Shown: positions 44,148-53,959, counted from the stretch's first letter. The stretch: DNA of 64,000 nt from REEB95 sp963762425 (GCA_963762425.1 CAVXKY010000017.1:1-64000); one strand, 5' to 3'. The notes: generated from the sequence alone by a model not told the origin. Numbers and translations are program-made.

Positions 44148-44899
44148 AGGCGCGGCCCTCCCGTCTTGGGGTCGAGCCAGGACGGCGTTTTCAAGCTCGG
44201 CGCCAATTTCCGGCGCTCGACGGTCTTGTCCGCGCGCCGGATGAGGAGATCGCCGTTCTCGTCGATCGCGCTTTTCATGCCCTGGCCGGATTGCAGCCTC
44301 GACAGGTAGTCCTGGGCGACGGGGTCGAAGCCGCTTTCCCGCCAGCGGTCGATGGCCGCCATGAGATGCCGGGCGAACCCTTCGACCAGGCGCTCGGCGC
44401 CGGTGTCGAAGCCCTCTTCTTCGAGCGCGGTCGCCAGCGGATGGAGCCCGGCCTCGGTGCCGCTCATCGACACGGTGCGGATCGAAGCGCCGAAGACGAG
44501 CCAGTCCGGCGCCGCGTCCTCCTTGGCGCGGCCGGGCCAGCCGAGCCGCCCGCCGCCCACCAGGCCGCGATCGACATAGAATGCGTCCGGCCATTCGATC
44601 GAAATCGGCTTCTCCGGCGGCGCCGCCGCGGCGAGCGCGTCGCCGAGCGCCACCATGCCCGCATAGAAGACGCGGCGCGCTTGCGCGAGCGTCTCCTCGG
44701 GCTCGAGCACGACGGCGAACTCGGCGAGATCGAAGCGGCCGACGAAAACCAGCGTTCCCGCGCCCAGTTCCGCGGCGTGGGCGCAGGCGTGGACGAAGGC
44801 GTCGCCGACCTCGCGCAACGCCACCAGCCGGAATGGCGGCGGCAGATCGAGGGCGCGCGCCCCGGATTTCCGTGTCTGGCTGCGCTGCTCCAGCGGCAT
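44144..44899 (-). CDS. Biotin/lipoate-protein-ligase-like protein, probably catalytically altered
   Basis: This is a 251-residue protein with a BirA/LplA-type fold. The segment SIEWPDAFYVDRGLVGGGRL aligns with the BirA core KWPND...RKLAG. However, the leading Lys is Glu and the catalytic Lys of RKLAG is replaced, and no GRGRRGR nucleotide loop is visible. So it probably no longer makes biotinyl- or lipoyl-AMP. A C-terminal repressor-like small domain remains (AIDENGDLLIRRADKTVERR). It is the first gene of the fdh accessory operon and is divergent from the ferredoxin-like gene at 44998. A binding or scaffold role is possible. Confidence 0.75.
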   Translation of the reverse strand: MPLEQRSQTRKSGARALDLPPPFRLVALREVGDAFVHACAHAAELGAGTLVFVGRFDLAEFAVVLEPEETLAQARRVFYAGMVALGDALAAAAPPEKPISIEWPDAFYVDRGLVGGGRLGWPGRAKEDAAPDWLVFGASIRTVSMSGTEAGLHPLATALEEEGFDTGAERLVEGFARHLMAAIDRWRESGFDPVAQDYLSRLQSGQGMKSAIDENGDLLIRRADKTVERRKLAPSLKTPSWLDPKTGGPRL

Positions 44900-44997
44900 T
44901 GTGCGATCCTGGGCTTACTTTTGATCGGCCGGCATTATAGCATCGGCCATCGCGGCGGTCAGTCCCAGCGGGACCGCGCGCGGGATCGGAAAAACGG

Positions 44998-47016
44998 ATG
45001 CCGGATCGACGCACCATCCTGGTTTGTTCCTGCGAGGACACGATGCCGCTCGACACCGGCGCGCTGGCGCGCGGCTGCCGCGGCGCGGAAATCGTCGGCG
45101 GACGCCAGCTCTGCCGCGCCGAACTCGAGCGCTTTCGCGCGCTGGCGGCGTCGGGATCGCCGCTCACGGTCGGCTGCACCCAGGAGGCGCCGTTGTTCCG
45201 CGAGGCCGCCGGCGAAAACGCGGGCGCATTGAGCTTCGCCAATCTGCGCGAAACCGCCGGCTGGTCCGAAGCGGCGGCCCAGGCGGGACCGAAGATGGCG
45301 GCGCTGGCGGCGGCGGCCGCCATGCCGATGCCCGAGCCACCCTTCGTTCACTTGGAGAGTTCAGGCGTCATCCTGGTCTACGGCAGCGGCGACGGCGCGA
45401 TCGAGGCCGGGAATCTGCTCAAGGATCATCTCGACGTCACGGTGCTGGTGACGCGCGCCGGCACTCTGACGCCGCCGCGCGTGACCGATTTTCCGATCGT
45501 GCAAGGCGCGATCCGCGCGGCGAAAGGCCATCTCGGCGCGTTCGAGATCGTGGTCGACGGCTACGCCGTGCCGCTGCCGTCCTCGCGCGGCGCGCTCGCC
45601 TTCGGCCAGCCGCGGGACGGCGCGGTGTCGCATTGCGACATCCTGCTCGACATCTCGGGCGGCCCGGCGCTGTTTCCCGCATCCGATCTGCGCGACGGCT
45701 ATTTGCGCGCCGACCCCGGCGATCCCTCATCCGTGCTGAAGGCGGTGCTGCGCGCGCGCGATCTGGTCGGCGATTTCGACAAGCCGCGTTACGTGACATT
45801 CACCGCCGATCTCTGCGCCCATTCGCGCTCGCGGATCGTCGGCTGCCGCCGTTGCCTCGACCTCTGCCCGACCAGCGCCATCGTCCCGGACGGCGATCAT
45901 GTCGCGATCGACGCCGAGATCTGCGCCGGCTGCGGCCAATGCGCCGCTGCTTGCCCGACCGGCGCCGCCGGCTACGCGCTGCCGCCCGCCGACGCGCTGT
46001 TGAGCAAGCTGCGCACGCTGCTTTCCGTCTATCGCGCGGCTGGAGGCGTTTCGCCCATTCTCCTGTTCCACGACGAGGACCATGGCGGCGATCTCATCGA
46101 CGCGCTGGCCCGTCACGGCGACGGCTTGCCCGCCAATGTCCTGCCGCTGGCGGTCAACGAGGTGACGCAGATCGGTCTGGAAACGATAGCATCCGCCTTT
46201 GCCTACGGCGCGGCTTCCATGCGCGTGATCCTGCGCGCCAAACCGCGCCATGACATTGCCGGCTTGCGCCAAACCATCGATCTCGCCGAGCCGATCCTGG
46301 CCGGGCTCGGCTTCGCGGGCGAACGTCTCGCCACCATCGAGACCGACGATCCTTTCGCGCTCGGGCAAGCGCTGCGTGCGATCGAACCCGGCGCGGATGC
46401 CCCCAAGCCCGCGAGCTTCCAGCCGGCCGGCGGCAAACGCGACGTGCTGCGCTTGGCGTTGAGCGAACTCCATCGCGTTTCCCCGGCGCCCGCCGACATC
46501 ATCGCGCTGCCCGCCGGCGCGCCGTTCGGCGCGGTCGAGCTCAAGGTCGAAGGCTGCACGCTGTGCCTGTCCTGCGTCTCCGCCTGCCCGACCGGCGCGC
46601 TGTCGGACGATCCCGAACGGCCGACGCTGCGCTTCACCGAAAGCGCCTGCGTGCAATGCGGTCTCTGCAAGGCGACCTGCCCGGAAAAGGTGGTCAGCCT
46701 CGTGCCCCAACTCGACTTTCGCGCCGGCGCGGCGTCGCCGCGCGTGCTCAAGCAGGAAGAGCCGTTCCTTTGCATCCGCTGCGGCAAGCCGTTCGGCGTC
46801 AAGAGCACGATCGAGCGCGTCGCCGCCAAGCTCGCAGGCCAGCATTGGATGTACCCGAATGCCGCGAACCGGATCGACATCGTCAAGATGTGCGAGAACT
46901 GCCGCGTGACATCCGTCACCAACGAGGGCTTCGATCCCTATGGCGCGCCGGCGCGTCCGCGGCCGCGCACTTCGGAGGATTACCTGCGCGAGCGCGAAAC
47001 CAAGCCGAAGACCTGA
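44998..47016 (+). CDS. 672-aa 4Fe-4S protein of the formate dehydrogenase cluster
   Basis: This is a cytoplasmic iron-sulfur protein. Two separate 2x[4Fe-4S] ferredoxin modules are seen. One is at about residues 282-330 (CRRCLDLCPTSAIV, then CAGCGQCAAACPTGAAG). The other is at about 520-570 (CTLCLSCVSACPTGALSD, then CVQCGLCKATCPEKVVSL). An N-terminal VCSCEDTM and a C-terminal CIRCGKPF with CENC add more possible metal sites. Between the modules lies an alpha/beta region without a known name. This family accompanies alphaproteobacterial formate dehydrogenase operons. It may deliver electrons or clusters during maturation. Divergent from the ligase-like gene, sharing a 98-base control region. 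Confidence 0.8.
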   Translation: MPDRRTILVCSCEDTMPLDTGALARGCRGAEIVGGRQLCRAELERFRALAASGSPLTVGCTQEAPLFREAAGENAGALSFANLRETAGWSEAAAQAGPKMAALAAAAAMPMPEPPFVHLESSGVILVYGSGDGAIEAGNLLKDHLDVTVLVTRAGTLTPPRVTDFPIVQGAIRAAKGHLGAFEIVVDGYAVPLPSSRGALAFGQPRDGAVSHCDILLDISGGPALFPASDLRDGYLRADPGDPSSVLKAVLRARDLVGDFDKPRYVTFTADLCAHSRSRIVGCRRCLDLCPTSAIVPDGDHVAIDAEICAGCGQCAAACPTGAAGYALPPADALLSKLRTLLSVYRAAGGVSPILLFHDEDHGGDLIDALARHGDGLPANVLPLAVNEVTQIGLETIASAFAYGAASMRVILRAKPRHDIAGLRQTIDLAEPILAGLGFAGERLATIETDDPFALGQALRAIEPGADAPKPASFQPAGGKRDVLRLALSELHRVSPAPADIIALPAGAPFGAVELKVEGCTLCLSCVSACPTGALSDDPERPTLRFTESACVQCGLCKATCPEKVVSLVPQLDFRAGAASPRVLKQEEPFLCIRCGKPFGVKSTIERVAAKLAGQHWMYPNAANRIDIVKMCENCRVTSVTNEGFDPYGAPARPRPRTSEDYLRERETKPKT

Positions 47017-48190
47017 TTACTGCGTCGCCTTGGCGAGAAATTTCACCAGGGCGTCGCGATCTTCCGGCGCGTTGATGCGCTGATTCGGCATTTTGGTGCC
47101 CGGCGTGTATACAGCGGGGCCAAGCTCGAACAGCTTCGCCACCGTGTCCGGTGTCCACACGATGTCGAGGTGCTTCAACGCCTCGGAGAAATTGTAGCCC
47201 GGCAGCGTCGCGATGCGCCGCCCGATGATGCCGTGCAGCGTCGGGCCGGCGCGGTTGCCATCGTCGGGCTTGAGCGTGTGACAGGCGACGCAGGCGCGAA
47301 ACACCTGGGCGCCCGGATCGCCGGCATAGGCGGCGAGCGGATCCTCGGCGCCGCCGGAAGCGACGTCGCCGACCGGATCGCCGGTTTCGGTATCCCAGCG
47401 GCGGATGATGCGGTCGCCGCCGCCGGTCAAGAGCGTGTGGTTGTCGGGCAGGAACGCCGCCGACCAGACCGGCGGACCCGGCACGGAAAGCGTGCGCGCA
47501 GCCAGGCGCGTCTTGCGGTCGATGATCGCGACCGAGCCGCCGATGCTCGCCGCCGCGATGCGCTCGCCGTTGCCCGACAGCGCGAGAGCGATGACCGGAG
47601 TCGGCGTGGCTTCAAGCGCGAAGCGCGGTTGTCCCGCCGGCGACGACACCGCGTTGAGCGGCGCCGGCAAAGTCGCACACGCTTCGCCGTCGGGCAAGAT
47701 GTGAAAGGCCGACGCCGTCTGACACGTTCTGCTCGCTGCCCTTGAGCACGCGCGGGGCGCCGCCGCCGGTGAGCGGCCACAGGCGGATGGTGTGGTCCCA
47801 CGACGCCGAGGCGAGCGTGGCGCCGTCGGGCGACACCGCGAGCGCGACGATCGGCCCGCCATGCCCTTCGAGCACGGTATCGGGTTTTGGCCGCCCCGGC
47901 GTCCAGATGCCGATCCGGGCGTCCGCGCCGGCGGTCACGACGCGGCCGTCCTTGAGGAACGCGACCGCGTTCACCGCGCCGTCATGCAGACGCAGCACCT
48001 GCTCGGCGGCGTTGCGCTGCAGCGACCAAAGGATCGCCGAGGTGTCGAAGCTGCCGGAGAGAGCCGCCGCGCCGTCGGCCGAGACCGCCAACGCGCGCAC
48101 CGGGCCGCCATGCCCGCGCAACTGTGCCTGGGCCGGTGCCAGGCCGGTAAATAGGGCGCAACCGATCAGAAAAATAGGAATGAGACGCAT
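47017..48190 (-). CDS. WD40 beta-propeller fused to a C-terminal cytochrome c (one indel)
   Basis: This is an exported protein of about 390 residues. The signal peptide (IFLIGCALFTGLAPAQAQ) is followed by WD40-type repeats: GHGGPVRALAVSADGAAALS, HDGAVNAVAFLKDGRVVTAG, GHGGPIVALAVSPDGATLAS and later GPPVWSAAFLPDNHTLLTGG. The end is a class I cytochrome c with CVACHTLKPDDGNRAGPTLH and Met in GTKMPNQR. The two halves are in different frames, joined near 47720 by dropping one base. Propeller plus haem suggests a periplasmic electron protein with a docking surface. It converges on the ferredoxin-like gene with no gap, so it closes the island. Confidence 0.82.
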
Positions 48191-48355
48191 GACGGCGTTC
48201 CATCACGCTCGGGTTTCCAGGCGTTCCGGCCGCCCTAGGATAGAACCGTCCCCGGGAAGCAACCAGCGGCAATGCGACAAGTCCCTCGATGGACATCCGC
48301 CTTTGCTGCTAGAATGCGCCCGGTCTCGCGGAGGATCGGGAACGGGAGGAGCGGA

Positions 48356-48478
48356 ATGCGCAGCTTCATTATCGCCTGCATCGCCATTGTCGTGGTCGCG
48401 GCCATTGGGGCGGGTTTCCTGTACATGATCCAGGAACCCGTCAGCGTCGCTTTCGCGACGGACGCCGTCCGGCTTTGA
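48356..48478 (+). CDS. Single-pass membrane microprotein, 40 aa
   Basis: It has the hydrophobic helix SFIIACIAIVVVAAIGAGFL followed by YMIQEPVSVAFATDAVRL. The QEPxxxAF...AVRL tail looks conserved in kind with small alphaproteobacterial proteins I have seen, but the function is unknown. The ATG is supported by GGGAGGAGC five bases ahead. It is too short for most gene callers. It starts 166 bases from the divergent WD40-cytochrome gene. Confidence 0.6.
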   Translation: MRSFIIACIAIVVVAAIGAGFLYMIQEPVSVAFATDAVRL

Positions 48479-48545
48479 TCCAGTAAAGATCGGTTTGAGC
48501 GCTGATACTCGGGCCGGCCCGTTGCGTGCCGGACAAGGACAATTC

Positions 48546-48959
48546 ATGAAAATCGCGTTCAAGCCGCTTGCGGCGGCCGTTGTTTTATTGTTCGCCGCCG
48601 ATCCGATCGTATGGGCGCAATCCGCTTCGGCGCCGAAATCTCCGCCCGACATAACCGGGCGATGGGTGCTGGAACTGAGCGGCCAATACGGCAACTGCGC
48701 CGGACCGATCGACATCAGCCCGCGCGGCGATCCTGCGGGCGCCGGTTGGGCCGCGATTTACGCCATAACCTGCGATGGCGACACCGAACCCGGACAACAG
48801 CGATTTCAGATCCGCGCCAATGCCGCCGGGAGTTACCATTTTGCCGGCAGCGGCGAACATCCGGACATCTTCGATCTGAATTGGACGCAAGACGGGAAAG
48901 CGCTCGCCGGCTCGGGCTCTTTCGCCAATCAGCCGCTTGCGGCGGCCATGCACAAATAA
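48546..48959 (+). CDS. Exported protein of unknown function, 137 aa
   Basis: The signal peptide (FKPLAAAVVLLFAADPIVWAQ) is followed by about 110 residues of beta-type sequence: DITGRWVLELSGQYGNCAGP, WAAIYAITCDGDTEPGQQRF and FDLNWTQDGKALAGSGSF. Two cysteines may form a disulfide. The GRW...L pattern recalls small lipocalin-like or META-like folds, but I cannot assign it. ATG 48546 follows AAGGAC. It is convergent with hpnG, five bases apart. Confidence 0.6.
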   Translation: MKIAFKPLAAAVVLLFAADPIVWAQSASAPKSPPDITGRWVLELSGQYGNCAGPIDISPRGDPAGAGWAAIYAITCDGDTEPGQQRFQIRANAAGSYHFAGSGEHPDIFDLNWTQDGKALAGSGSFANQPLAAAMHK

Positions 48960-48964
48960 ATAAA

Positions 48965-49654
48965 TCAGGCGGCGCGCGCCGGAGCCGAGAAGACGGTCGC
49001 CGCCGCATCGCGCGCGGCTTCGAGCGCGTCCAACGCCTTATCGGCGTCGCGCGCGGCCCGGATCAGGCCGGGGAGCTGGAACGGATTCTTCAACAGCGAC
49101 AGCAGCACCGACAAAATCGCCGGATTGCCGTCTTCGTCCAGCCCGACCGAGGCGGCCGGCGGCAGGCTGATTTCGGCCGGATCGGAGATGGCGCGCAGCA
49201 CCAGGAACGGCACCCGGGCGCGATGCGCCGCGTGCGCCACGAACAAGCTTTCGGTGTCGACCGCGGCGGCGCCGCTTTGGGCAAAGAGTGCGGCCTTGTC
49301 CGCGCGCGTCATGGCAATTCGATCGAGGCCGAGCAACTCGTCCTCGATAAAGTAAAGGTCCGCCTGCCGCAACGCCTCGGCCAGCGCCGTGCGCAGCGTC
49401 TCGTCGGCGGGGAAAACGTCGCCGCTGGCGCTTCTGACCGCGCGCGGCAGCAACAGCGTGCCGGTGGCGAGGCCGGGGGCCAGGCCGCCACAGATTCCGA
49501 AACTCACCCGCGCCCGGCCGCCCTCGACTGCCGCCCGTTCGGCGGCTTGCTGGGCGCGCGCGGCATTACCGGCGGTCACCGTGACGTCGATGCCCAAAGG
49601 CCGCAACAGCCTCGCCTCGGCCTCGAAGCCGCAGATCGCCGCAATTCCAGTCAC
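48965..49654 (-). CDS. hpnG: Hopanoid-associated nucleoside phosphorylase/nucleosidase HpnG
   Basis: This is a 229-residue protein of the PNP/MTAN (nucleoside phosphorylase) fold. HpnG removes adenine from adenosylhopane to give ribosylhopane, the step after HpnH. Seen here are FGICGGLAPGLATGTLLLPR (phosphate/ribose loop region), AVDTESLFVAHAAHRARVPF (the Glu that contacts ribose) and VLRAISDPAEISLPPA (Asp that protonates adenine). The start is GTG at 49652-49654. It is the last gene of the hpn operon, 152 bases behind shc, with no gene in that gap. Confidence 0.88.
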   Translation of the reverse strand: MTGIAAICGFEAEARLLRPLGIDVTVTAGNAARAQQAAERAAVEGGRARVSFGICGGLAPGLATGTLLLPRAVRSASGDVFPADETLRTALAEALRQADLYFIEDELLGLDRIAMTRADKAALFAQSGAAAVDTESLFVAHAAHRARVPFLVLRAISDPAEISLPPAASVGLDEDGNPAILSVLLSLLKNPFQLPGLIRAARDADKALDALEAARDAAATVFSAPARAA

Positions 49655-49806
49655 TATCTCAAATCCCCCGAATGACTAGTCCACGCGCCCGTATAAGCAT
49701 GGTCGAAAACGCGTCTTTCGCCGAAGACTACGCCAAGCGCATCGAAGTAGATATAGGTAGATGGGGCGCCAATACCAACGAAACGGGCCATTACAGGCCG
49801 CCCCGG

Positions 49807-51754
49807 TCACATTCCATAGGCCACGCGCGGGGCGTTGGCTTCGCGCAGCTTGCGAAAGCGCGCCAGCGCCCAGAGCGGGAAATATTTGCGGTAGCCGTGA
49901 TAGCGCAGATAGAACACGCGCGGGAACCCGACCGCGGTGTACCACTCCTCGTCCCACAAGCCGTGCGGCTTTTGATGCTTGACCAGATAATCCGCGCCTC
50001 GCGCCACCGCCGGGTGATGCGCTTCGCCCGCCGCCATCAGGCCCAACATCGCCCAGGCGGTTTGCGAGGAAGTCGATTCCTTGCCTTCGCCGCGCTTCTG
50101 GTTGGCCCAATAGGAGGCGCCGTCCTCGCCCCAGCCGCCATCCGCGCGCTGCTTGGACAAAAGCCACGCGGCCGCGCGCTTCACCGCCGGATCGGCGGGA
50201 TCGAGCCCCGCCATGTTGAGCGCGTTCAGCACCGACCAGGTGCCGTAGATGTAATTCGTTCCCCAGCGTCCGAACCACGAGCCGTCCTGCTGCTGGGTCC
50301 CGCGCAGATAGGCGATCCCGGCATCGAGCGCCGCGCGATACGGGTCTCCGCCCAATTGCGCCAGCAAGCCGACGCAACGCGCCGCCACGTCCTCGGTCGG
50401 CGGATCGAGCAGCGCGCCGTGATCGGCGAACGGGATGTAGTTGAGGTAGTAATACTCGTTGTCGGCGTCGAAAGCGGCCCAGCCGCCGTTCTTGCATTGC
50501 ATGCCCACCAGCCATTCGGCGGCGCGGTCGATGGCCTCGCGGTAGCGCGCGGCATCGGCGCGGTCCATCGCCATCGCCACCATGGCGGTGTCGTCGAGAT
50601 CGGGATAATGCGGATTGGCGTATTGGAAGGCCCAGCCGCCCGGCCGCAGGCCCGGCCGCCACGAAGCCCAATCGCCCGCCAGGTTCAGCTCCTGCTTCGG
50701 CACCAGCCAGTCGAGGCCGCGACGCGCCGCCTGTTCCGCTTGCTCGCCGCCGGTTTCCAGGAGCGCGTGGGCGGCAAGCCCGGTATCCCACACCGGCGAC
50801 AGACAGGGCTGGCAATAGGTTCGCCCGGGCTCCAGCACCAACAGCTTTTTGAGCGCGGATTTGGCGGTGACCACGACCGGATCGTCCTTGGCGTGGCCCA
50901 GGCAGTCGAACATCATCACCGCGTTCGCCATGGCGGGATAGATTCCGCCTAAGCCGTCATCGCCGTTGAGCCGCTCGACCACGAACTCGACCGCCTTGCC
51001 GATGGCGTATTGGCGCGGCGCGGCGGGGAAATGCGGCTCGGCCAGGCGCAGCACATCGTCGAGCCGGTTGAACGCCACTGCCCAGATCGAGCCGCGCGAT
51101 CGCGGCGGCCGCGCCTGGGTTCCGGGCGCGAACAGCTCCTGCACCGAAATCCCGCGCGGGTTCCGGGCGCGCGGCTTCTTCGCCATCAGCACCAAGAGCG
51201 GCACGATCACGGTGCGCGACCAATAGCTGACCTTGCTGAGATGGAACGGGAACCAGCGCGGCAGCAGCATGATCTCGACCGGCATCTCCGGCACCGCTTT
51301 CCAGGGCAATTGCTCGAACAGCGCGAGCTGGATGCGGGTGAAGACGTTGCTTTGGGCGGCGCCGCCATGCGCCAGAATCGCCTGGCGCGCGCGCGCCATA
51401 TGCGGCGCGTCCGGCTTGTCGCCCGCGCCCTTCAACGCGAAATAGGCTTTGACGCTGGCCGAAATGTTGAACTCGCCGCCATGGAACAGCGGCCAGCCGC
51501 CATGCTCGCCTTGGATGGCGCGGAGATGATGCGCCAGCTCGCGCTGGCAGCTTGTCGTCGATCTCGTCCAGGTAATGCTGCAGCAGCATGAACTCGGCCG
51601 GGATGGTGGCGTCGGCCTCGAGCTCGAAGGCCCAATGCCCGTCGCTAGCCTGCAAGGCGATGAGCGCGTCGGCGGCCTGGCGCACGGCGCGGTCGAGAGC
51701 GGGATTGTCGTCAGGATTCCCGGGGCGGGAGACGGTCGAGGCGGCGTCGGACAT
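49807..51754 (-). CDS. shc: Squalene-hopene cyclase (one indel)
   Basis: This membrane-associated enzyme cyclises squalene to hopene and diplopterol. About 648 residues, the usual length. The catalytic acid motif is DLDDTAMVAMAM (DxDDTA). Multiple QW repeats are visible, such as QCKNGGWAAFDADNEYYYLN, QQDGSWFGRWGTNYIYGTWS and QRADGGWGED. The N-terminal 65 residues are in another frame: one extra C near 51545 (DDKLQRELAHHLRAI expected). The ATG at 51752-51754 lies just inside the hpnE end. It is also called hpnF. Confidence 0.94.
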
Positions 51755-51755
51755 G

Positions 51756-53100
51756 TCAGGAACTGGGTCTTATCTCGGCGGAGCGCGCAAGCGGCGACAG
51801 ATTGGACCGGCTGCTTTTGCCGCTCAAGGTCTTTTGCTCGGCTCCCGCCCCTGCTTTCACCAGGATATCGGCCGCGCCGAAGCCCGAGCGGATCGCGCCT
51901 TCGATGGTAGCGGGCAGGCCGGTATCGGTCCAATCCCCGGCCAGGACCAGATTGGCCCAGCGCGTAACGCTTCCGGGCCGAAGTGCAAGTTGGGCCGGCG
52001 TCGCGGCAAAGGTGGCGCGGCGCTCCTTGACGATCTGGACATGCGGCACTGGCCCCGATCCCAGCTCATAGGCGGCGGCCACGTCCTGCCATAGGATTTC
52101 GGCCAGTTTCTCGGGCGGCGTATCAACCAGGCGGTCGGCCGCGCTCACCGTCACCGACAGGACCTCGCGCTTGCGGAACACCCATTCGGCGGTGCCGCCG
52201 ATCAGCCCCACGAAAAACGGCGAAGTCGACGGCGCGCGGATGCGGAAATGCGCGTTGACGATGGCGTGATAGGCATCGGGCGCGGAGATCTCCGGCAACA
52301 GCCGCGCGGCCACCGGCGCCGTCACCGCCAGCACCAGCTTTTCGCCGGGCGCGACAGCCGTCGCGCCGGAATCGAAATCGAGCGCGGAAGCGCGCGCGTC
52401 CTTGAAAACGATCGCGCGCAGCCTGGCGTTGAAGCGGATCTCCGCGCCGCGCGCCTTGAGGAAGGCGAGCGCCGGATCGACCAGCGATTCCGACAAGCCC
52501 GCCTTGGGCACCAGCGGCAAACAGGCGGCGCCGCCCGCGCCGAAGCTCTCGCGCAGCACGCTCGCCAGCAAGGCGGCCGAGGCCTGATCCAAGGGCGTAT
52601 TGAGCGCGGCAATCGCCAAGGGCCGCCACAGCCGGCGGTAGATCGCGCTGTCCTTGTCCAGCACCTCGTCCACCGTGGCGCCGGGTCCGGCGCGGAACAG
52701 GCGCGAGGCATGGAGATAATCCATCAGGCCCGTTCCCGGCACGCGCCGCGCGGGCGAGGCGATCCACCACGGCAGCCTTCCCCGATTCATCCGCAACACC
52801 CAGCGCTCGCCGGAAGCGCGGTCGAGAAACGGATAAACCGGCGCGGCCGGTCCGGTCAGCGTCGCCGCGCGCGCCGATGGTTTCGAGATAAGTCATGGCC
52901 GAGCGGTTGCCGGCGATCAGCAGATGATTGCCGTTGTCGATGCGGCAGCCGAGCGTCGCGTCGTCATAGGAGCGGCAGCGGCCGCCGGCATGCGCGGTCG
53001 ATTCATAAAGCGAAACCGGGATTCCGGCAGCGGCCAGCCGCACCGCGCCGCCAGGCCGGCCATGCCGGCGCCGACCACGTGCACGCGTGCGCGCGCTCAT
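51756..53100 (-). CDS. hpnE: Hydroxysqualene dehydroxylase HpnE (three indels)
   Basis: This FAD-dependent amine-oxidase-like enzyme reduces hydroxysqualene to squalene, about 447 residues. The FAD dinucleotide motif is VHVVGAGMAGLAAAVRLAAA, readable after two compensating indels near 53085 and 53045, with GGRCRSY and IDNGNHLLIAGN next. A third near 52870 rejoins ERWVLRMNRGRLPWW. The C-terminal FAD segment is LVLAGDWTDTGLPATIEGAI, intact. It overlaps hpnD by four bases and shc follows within two. Confidence 0.87.
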
Positions 53101-53959
53101 AGCAGGCCGTAACGCAGCGCGTACCACAGCTTGACCGGCGCCGGCACGCCGACGCGGTCGTCGATGCGCCGCCAGCCGCGTTTTTCCAGCCGCGCCAGGA
53201 TGTCGGCATAGACCGCGCCCATCACCCTTGCCGGGCGCATGGTGCCGGGCGGGCAGGCTTTCATGGCCGCGCCGGCTTCGGCATAGCGTCGGCGGGCCAG
53301 GGCGGCGATCTCTTCGCACACCTTGGGCAAGGCGCGGTGGGCAAGCACGGCGCTGGGCGCGCGCTCCGCGATGCCGTATTTGTCCAGAAGTTCGCTCGGG
53401 CAGATAGAGCCGTCCGCGCGCCGCGTCCTCGGCCAGATCGCGCAGGATGTTGGTGAGCTGCAAGGCGCGGCCCAAGGCGTTGGCCACGCGGTCGGCCTCG
53501 TCCTGGGGCGCGCCGAATATCTTCGCCGAAATCCTGCCCACGGCGCAGGCGACCCGGTCGCAATAGAGGTCGAGCTCCGCCAGCGATGGGCGCGTCGATG
53601 TCGGATTCCGCGTCCATTTCCATGCCGGCGATGATGGCGATGAAATCGGCGCGGCGCAGATCGTAACTCCGGATCACGTCGGCCAGCGCGCGCGAAAGCG
53701 GCAGGCGCGGCGTGCCTTCGTAAAGCGCGTCGATCTCGCGCCGCCATCCCGCCAGCGCCGCCAGCTTGGCTTCGGGCGCGTCGTCGCTGTCGGCGATGTC
53801 GTCGACCTCGCGGCAAAAGGCGTAGACCGCGAACATGGCCTCGCGCCGCGCCTTGGGCAAAAAGCGCATCGCCCAATAGAACGAGGTCTTGGCCGCCGCG
53901 ACCTGGGCGTTGATCGCGGCCTGACCGGCGGCGTCCGCCGGTTGCGCCGTGGTACTCAT
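53097..53959 (-). CDS. hpnD: Presqualene diphosphate synthase HpnD (two indels)
   Basis: This squalene/phytoene synthase family member joins two farnesyl diphosphates to presqualene diphosphate, about 287 residues. The first Asp-rich motif is FCREVDDIADSDD and the second is LQLTNILRDLAEDAARGRLY. The conserved substrate segment is SFYWAMRFLPKARREAMFAV. Frame changes near 53590 (RPSLAELDLYCDRVAC expected) and 53400 (LPSELLDKYGI expected) are single extra or missing bases. ATG at 53957-53959, overlapping the end of hpnC. Confidence 0.9.

Noticed and set aside
49655..49806. Possible small gene between shc and hpnG
   Set aside because: No ribosome binding site, short frames only, and codon use unlike neighbours.
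49672..50952. 426-codon plus-strand frame over squalene-hopene cyclase
   Set aside because: Antisense to a strongly conserved enzyme; composition typical of a shadow frame.
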